DNA from: Polytrichum commune
Lineage: Eukaryota > Streptophyta > Polytrichopsida > Polytrichales > Polytrichaceae
Reading direction: 5' to 3'
Assembly (NCBI GenBank): GCA_950295325.1
Contig: OX485805.1
Location: 38,365,501 to 38,429,500 of the forward strand
DNA: 64,000 bases
Shown: piece after piece, positions 58,216 to 64,000 of the stretch
Layout: every line of letters starts with the position of its first letter
Numbering within the stretch: position 1 is the stretch's first letter
Position numbers and translations under genes: made by a program
The notes under the pieces: generated by a model
The model's database searches: none
What the model was told of the DNA's origin: nothing
What the model saw: the letters and a program-made list of their open reading frames with translations, nothing else

Positions 58216-60844
58216 ATCATTTGTGACAATATTTATATACATAAATTTTAGGATGCAAAATATACCAAACTAGCTTTGTTTCAATAATTGGCAATTGGAT
58301 GAACTAAGAGTAAGTTGAGATTATAGAACCTATAAACTTATTCATAGAAAGTGCCACTAGAAAGGTTGCCACAATGACATAAAATACCATTTCAATATTG
58401 AGTTAAGAGTCTATTCGACCGACAATGCAACTCAACGTACAACCCCACATAAGCACCCATAAACCTCTTTGCAAAGAGTTGCAAGCACGATCATATCCAA
58501 AAAATTACTAAAGGAATATCCAAGGAAATACCGTAGTTCTCTAGCAACTCGGACACCTTTCTACCTAATAATTGATTGAAGTGCAAAAGTAAGTTAGGCA
58601 ACACATAAAATAATATTCTAAAGTTGGGCAGATTCAAAAAGTGATTTAAAATAAGTTTGACATCCATCCAAGTCATTTCTATAATTTATAGATGTTTTCC
58701 TAATTTCATCTATGGCAACTACGATTGACCTAAACACTTCCCTTAACCAACATTCCTTACCCTAAAGTTTGTCTTTTACTTGTATGTCAAGGTTTTGCTC
58801 GGCAATAAATTTTGCTTTGTGTCAAAGTTATACGGAGTGGTCTTTGTGAGAGATTATGTGATTTTAGGCACTCTTTGAATGTGTTCTTTTTTTCACTCAA
58901 CAAAATTTATTTTTTCAAAATAATTATTTTTCTACCCAAATTGCTAGAGAGCTATGGTAGGTTAGTGGCTTGGCTTTCCGTGTGGGACCGTAACGAATTT
59001 CCCATTTGGTAATTTAGTGTTGTATAGATTTAAGACTTTAAGTCACCGTAATTTGACATTGAATAGGACTTCGCCAATCACATGACCATACCCCCATTGA
59101 CTTGGACTTGGACATGGACAAATTCAATGTCTTGGCATGTTATATGAGGAGTAATAGCGGGAATTATTTTTCTTGCAAAGAGAAACAAATTTTAAGAGCA
59201 TGCACAAAAGAAGAAGAAGAAGAAGAAGAAGTAGAATCATGAATATGGAAATTGTTACAAATTTTGGAGCGGCAAAGTTAGGGTAACGCATAGTCGATCC
59301 ATATGTTAAACCCTAATTGCTCGTCTACATGCTCAAGTTTGGCTATGACAGTTGTCAAAACTCTTATTAGGGCAATCAATCATAAGTTGCCACTGCATAA
59401 ACCTCAGCTCCGTTCGCCTAACAAATATAAATCTCATCCATGCCGGCATTTACACGACCCTTGTGAGCATCAAAATGGACTTGGTTGACTATGGATGCCT
59501 CGACCTCGGTAGGATCATGCACAAACATTGTCGATGAATGAATAATGCTTAAGTCATGCATCCCCTTGGTTTTTCCACAATTCAAGGAGATGGCTCCGTG
59601 TTTCAAAGGGAACCCTTTCATGCCAAGATGCTTATTAAACATCCAATGAAACGTATTCAAGTAAATCTAAACATATTTTCAAATTTTGAACTTTTGGTTG
59701 CTTCAACTCTACGGGCAGATGCGTCAATACACTTTTGATGTCCCTAAGTTTTTGTGGGAGACATGTGAATCCTCAGTTATTACTTGAATGCTATGTTGTT
59801 GAAATATGATAGATTTAAAAAAAAGAAAAAGATCCTAAGTTTGTATAAATAAATGTTGAATATTGAAAATACTCTACAAAAATTGATGATTGTGTTGTCA
59901 TAATCAATTATGCATGGACTTAGTGCAATTTAACTTGATTATTGAAATCATCTTAAATCATCTTAAATCAAAACATTGAAAGGTTGTTTCAATAAGTGAA
60001 GTTATGTTGATGCCTTTTGGGGTGAAGGTACACCCTACCAAAGAATATTACAGAGGCACAAGGGGTTTTCAAGCATACATAGATATATATACAAGGTTAT
60101 ACAATTAGGTTGTTAGAATCACTTTTATAAGTGCCTTATTCCAATTATACATGATATTAATTAACTCCATGGAATTCTCCATATAAGTGAAAACAACGTC
60201 GGGCTACTTGTCCCATAAGTACAATTGTTCTAGTTCGAACTTTCAAGAAGACACTTTCATCATCTTTATCATGGATGTGCTTAATATCCATGTGCAAATG
60301 ATGGACAATTCATTCATTGGTTGAATGCAATGGAATCACAACATCCTTAAAAAAATATTTCAAAAGGACCCCCTTGTTTCTCAATTCATTGATTGATTTT
60401 AGCATATTCAAACATTCAAAGTTCATAAGAAGTGCACATGAAATCATAGTAGAACGTTCACTTAGACGTTTTTCGTCATAATATGATGAATGATCTTTTC
60501 ACTTGCCAATGTCTTAAATTAGTGTTGTTTTCATGTAAATGAATAGCTCTTCCCCTACTATTCATGAGTAGTCATTTCAAACCCCCGACTCTTGATCAAT
60601 CACAAACCTACACATGCTCATAACACCTCGAGTTCAACCCAAAAGCTATACAATCTTTTACAAGAGTAAGTACCATTCAACTTCGAACTTAGAGATGTTT
60701 ACATGGTGTTGAGGCAATAAGAGATTTGAGAACAACATAACATGCTAGAGAACCATTCATATGAACATACATCTTATTTAAAGAGTGGAAAATGTCATGA
60801 ATTACATTGAATATTTTGTAATGAAATATTGTCATGAATGGTGG
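58216..60844. other. Intergenic; (GAA)n at 59210-59232
   Basis: No domain in any frame (for example 59303-59738). 59060-59120 is an inverted copy of the AAGTCC-associated repeat. A GAA microsatellite lies near 59210. Confidence 0.35.
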
Positions 60845-61035
60845 AAACTCGGATGAAAACTCCCTTAGAAAGTGACAACAATTACAACATTATAAATCTA
60901 TGATGCCCAATTTTGTTTAAAAGGAATGACAAATAGTGTTAGGTTTACATTTAGTGTTGGTGAAACTGCACAAGCGGTTTACAATTAACATTGAGCAAGA
61001 CAAAATAGAATTGGTGACACTAAATACCAATATTT
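60845..61035 (+). repeat. TAGTGTTGGTG-family repeat
   Basis: Partner of 58025-58215 (inverted) and 25141-25275 (same strand). Confidence 0.6.
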
Positions 61036-63040
61036 AAGGTAGATCCATAGCCTTCCCATAGCTCCAAGATAAAGTGTATGTGAAAGGGGCATGTATACAA
61101 TATTATGGTTGGATGAGAGGTACACTTGCATATAATGATCCCTTAGATTACATGTATAAACCATGACTCTTTCATTTGTAGGTTGAAAGTATGGTTTTAA
61201 TAAGGATGGATGAAACTATTCTTCTTTTTCAAAAATAACGGACTACGCGATGTTTACATTAGTGACCTCTTCTATACTTCTCATGTTCCTTTTTGTTTGT
61301 AAGATGTAAATGAATGTGTAGCAATTCGTCGTATATGGTTGGTGTCACCACTACTAGTAATGGAATTAGGCACATTGTAACTAACTTTATAGACAAGACG
61401 ATAAAAGAAAAACAAACGTTAGTGTTCATGCACCGACATGAATCTGGGCCCATTACCTTTACACTGATCATGTGTGAGCAAGATGTTGGGTAAAGAATCG
61501 TTCAATCTTTCCAGAGCGCATGCTTTGTTGGGGAAAATTAGGGAAAGAGTTTTAGGGTGGGGAGGACACTGGTGTTGGTCGGTTATCTACTTTCCGTTTG
61601 TTTAGGATTAGGTACATGAGGTATTTGTATGGCATTTTGTTGTGTAGAATTCAATAGGGTTTTTTATTTTTTTATGTTGGGTTTGGGTGTTTTGAGAGAT
61701 TTGAGTTTCTAATGGCATGTTCATGTATGGCGCCTCATACTCCGGTTAAGGGGTTTACTTTCCATCCTTTTTCATTTCAAGACGTTTATTAGTGGGTCAT
61801 ATTTGTTGTGTTTGGTTTCAATGGTTGTGTCCGGTGTTGTTGACTGTGTATGCAAATTATGCATGTGAGGAATGAATCTGATTGTTAGTAGGACATTTTA
61901 GGGTTAGTGCATATATGAAGGAATGGGGCGGGATGGTTGCTATGGTGTGTGTGTCCGCAAATTTGTCTACAAGTGGTTGTTGTAAGGACTAATCTTCGTG
62001 ATGGATAATTAGGACGATGGTTATGTTTGTGTCTTCTTTGGCAGCCATTCTTGCCCAATGTAGTGTTGAGGGAGTTGTTGTGGTCCATTGGGTGGGCTAG
62101 TCCATTTCTAGTCCATTTTGAGGATTTGGTGTGTCCCACAGAGCCGAATATTATGCATGTAGTGTGTAATATGTGTTTTTTGGTTTTCTCTTGGGGAAGG
62201 TGGATTTATGTGTGGAAGTCTTGTGTGTCTTGGGGGTGGGGGTAGGAAGTTGGTTAGATGAGTGTGGTTGTTTTGAGTGAATCTATGCCATAGCCATGTT
62301 ACTCGTTATGTGGTTATGGTGGTGACATATTTTCCTCTTTGGTTGTGTATATGTGTATACATTCCTTGGATATGTGTAGGCTTATTTAGGGTAATGTATG
62401 TGTCGAATTGCACTCTTGGGTGGATAGAGTAAGGTTGTTGATTTTGAGTGGTGGTCCAATGAATACAAAGTCATTGGATTGTGTGTGGTTGAGGCAATTT
62501 TCGTATCTCTCTGGTGTTTATTTTGTGTATGTATTGTTGTTGGCATTTGTTTTAGGAGGAATATGTTGTGATATAGCATTATGTTGTATTTGTGGAATAG
62601 TTATGATAATGATCATCATTGGTAGGTAGTTCATTGCGAAGGTAGTTCAAACATTCACACGAGCTCCAAAACTTCCAAAGGAAAATGGCTACTTCCTTGG
62701 GATAAATTTGCTAATTGCCACATTCTAATAAGATGTTAAGTATCCTTAAAAAGTGGATGCATAGATAAAACAACGTTTGCATTAACCCACATGCCTTGTT
62801 CTTGTTCTTGTTATGTGTTTTATCAACTCCCTAAGATCAAAAGACGACGTGGAGGAAGAGGAGAAGAAGTTGAACTTGAATAAGTTACATGTGAAGAACA
62901 CAATATTCATTAAAATGAGAGTTTTCCAGTGAATTGAGAGTACATAAAAGCAAACTATTAATCCAAGAATGAAATGAAAACCAGTGGAAAGTTGTAGAGT
63001 ACAAGTAAAAAAATAACATTTGATTTTTCGCCGTAAATTC
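61036..63040. other. Intergenic; old repeat similarity at 61440-61800
   Basis: 61440-61800 resembles 15180-15500. The open frames at 61885-62629 are domainless; GT-rich plus-strand sequence makes them. Confidence 0.3.
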
Positions 63041-63044
63041 CGCC

Positions 63045-63283
63045 GTATTTTCCATTAAAATGAGAGTATGTTGAGTTGGGAAATCGACTCATTTAGGTCG
63101 ACTCAACTTAAATTGACAACATATTATCCTCATTTAGGTCGACTCAACCTAAATTGACTAACATATTGTCCTCATTTAGGTCGACTCAACCTAAATTGAT
63201 AAAATATTGTCCTCATTTAGGTCAACTCAACCTAAATGAGTCGATTTCCCAGCTTAACATACTCTCATTTTAACGGAAACTAC
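63045..63283. mobile_element. Foldback element with internal 41-bp palindromic repeats
   Basis: Inverted arms of about 55 nt (AAAATGAGAGTATGTTGAG ... CGACTCATTTAGG and complement) enclose four 41-42-bp units starting at 63090, 63131, 63173 and 63214. Each unit carries TTTAGGTCGACTCAACCTAAA-type near-palindromes. Non-coding. Confidence 0.75.
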
Positions 63284-63944
63284 ACGTCTGAAGTATAATC
63301 TAGTATTTATCAACCTAACATGACTTTTAGGTGTTCAAATGGCCAATATTATTTTGAGAAGATCCCACTCTCTCAAAATATTGAATATTGTGTTGAAGTG
63401 AGAAATTACAAAAACCCAATGTCGTGACATTTGTATTGATGATTAGATCTCATAAAGTATGGTAATCGGTGTTTATCTGTAGCAGTTAAACTACATTTAT
63501 TATCCCATTTAGTGCGTGTTATTATTTAGAGTTACGCAATACTACAACTATTTAACAAGAATGTAATACTTTACCTAGCAAAGTCATTTGTGTTCTATAA
63601 TGTCCGAACAACCTACTGAACGTTTGCTAGTAAAAATTGAACTCTCGCGTAACACGTTATTCAACTGTGTAACTCCAAATAGTAACACGTACTCATTGGG
63701 ACATTGTAGTACCTTTACCACTTTGACACTAATTAAACTATTTAAGGAAAATATTAAAAAATGAATTATATATTTTTGAATTATAAAAATTTAATGTGAA
63801 AAAACGGTTTCCTCTTTAAACCCGGGATTTCCCGAATCTAAAATAGCCGAAGTCGTAAAGGTAGTGCGGTAATCAGCATAGTTGAACTTCATGACCCACT
63901 GTGCTCCTATAATGAGTCTAGGACGGTGAATTCTCCAAGTTTGA
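63284..63944. other. Intergenic; weak inverted repeat at 63515-63690
   Basis: GTGTTATTATTTAGAGTTAC (63513-63535 region) and GTAACTCCAAATAGTAACAC (63669-63690 region) are an imperfect inverted pair, possibly another MITE. No gene. Confidence 0.3.
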
Positions 63945-64000
63945 CCACAAGTCCAAGTCCAAGTCCAAGTCCAAGGGGTCGTTCATGTAATTGGTGAATC
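63945..64000 (+). repeat. (AAGTCC)n repeat at the window edge
   Basis: Four or more AAGTCC hexamers followed by TTCATGTAATTGGTGA, related to 38970-39045. It continues beyond the window. Confidence 0.6.

Overview
The window is nuclear DNA from a streptophyte (a land plant or close charophyte relative). Two intronless histone H4 genes encode the plant-type H4 protein. A lectin-type receptor-like kinase has a normal GT-AG intron. Plant-style DNA transposons (hAT-like with 8-bp target duplications, PIF/Harbinger-like with TWA duplications), Ty1-copia fragments and tRNA-derived SINEs fill most of the rest. The DNA is AT-rich and gene-poor, with only three or four convincing intact genes in 64 kb, so the genome is probably large. 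I cannot name the species.

Layout. 0-10 kb: decayed repeats, a minus-strand Ty1-copia fragment with a hAT MITE nested in it, and another hAT-like MITE. 9.8-13.5 kb: an 800-bp hAT-type element carrying a GC-rich minisatellite, a 61-bp tandem repeat, a possible secreted-peptide exon, and two inverted G-tract MITEs. 17.5-24.2 kb: a Ty1-copia pol fragment, two G-tract elements, a second peptide-like exon beside an inverted repeat pair, a CENP-B-type transposase fragment and another MITE. 25-35 kb: a 14-bp minisatellite, transposase-like fragments, then a 7.6-kb segment bracketed by ATGAGC-rich inverted repeats that holds a 31-bp minisatellite, a ten-unit palindromic satellite (about 137-bp period) and a ParB-like pseudogene. 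36-41 kb: a SINE, a long imperfect hairpin and dispersed repeats. 41.8-44.6 kb: the receptor kinase. 47.1-47.9 kb: a two-exon gene for a small secreted proline-rich protein. 48.5-53.3 kb: the duplicated H4 genes. 49-58 kb: five PIF/Harbinger-like MITEs and a second SINE. 58-64 kb: repeats and a foldback element.

Most notable: both H4 genes have, exactly 36 nt after the stop codon, the same 6-bp-stem/4-nt-loop hairpin (mRNA sense GGTGTT-ATTT-AACACC), followed by ACC and, 9 nt past the stem, an identical ATGGAGTTT. This is the geometry of the histone mRNA 3' stem-loop that animals and chlorophyte algae use instead of a poly(A) tail; flowering-plant histone mRNAs are polyadenylated and lack it. 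Both genes also share a fused E2F-site/telo-box promoter module, which suggests S-phase expression.

The genes do not form a pathway. The receptor kinase is a predicted cell-surface glycan sensor, the 47-kb gene encodes a possible secreted peptide, and the H4 genes serve chromatin. All calls come from reading the sequence by eye; no database search was run.
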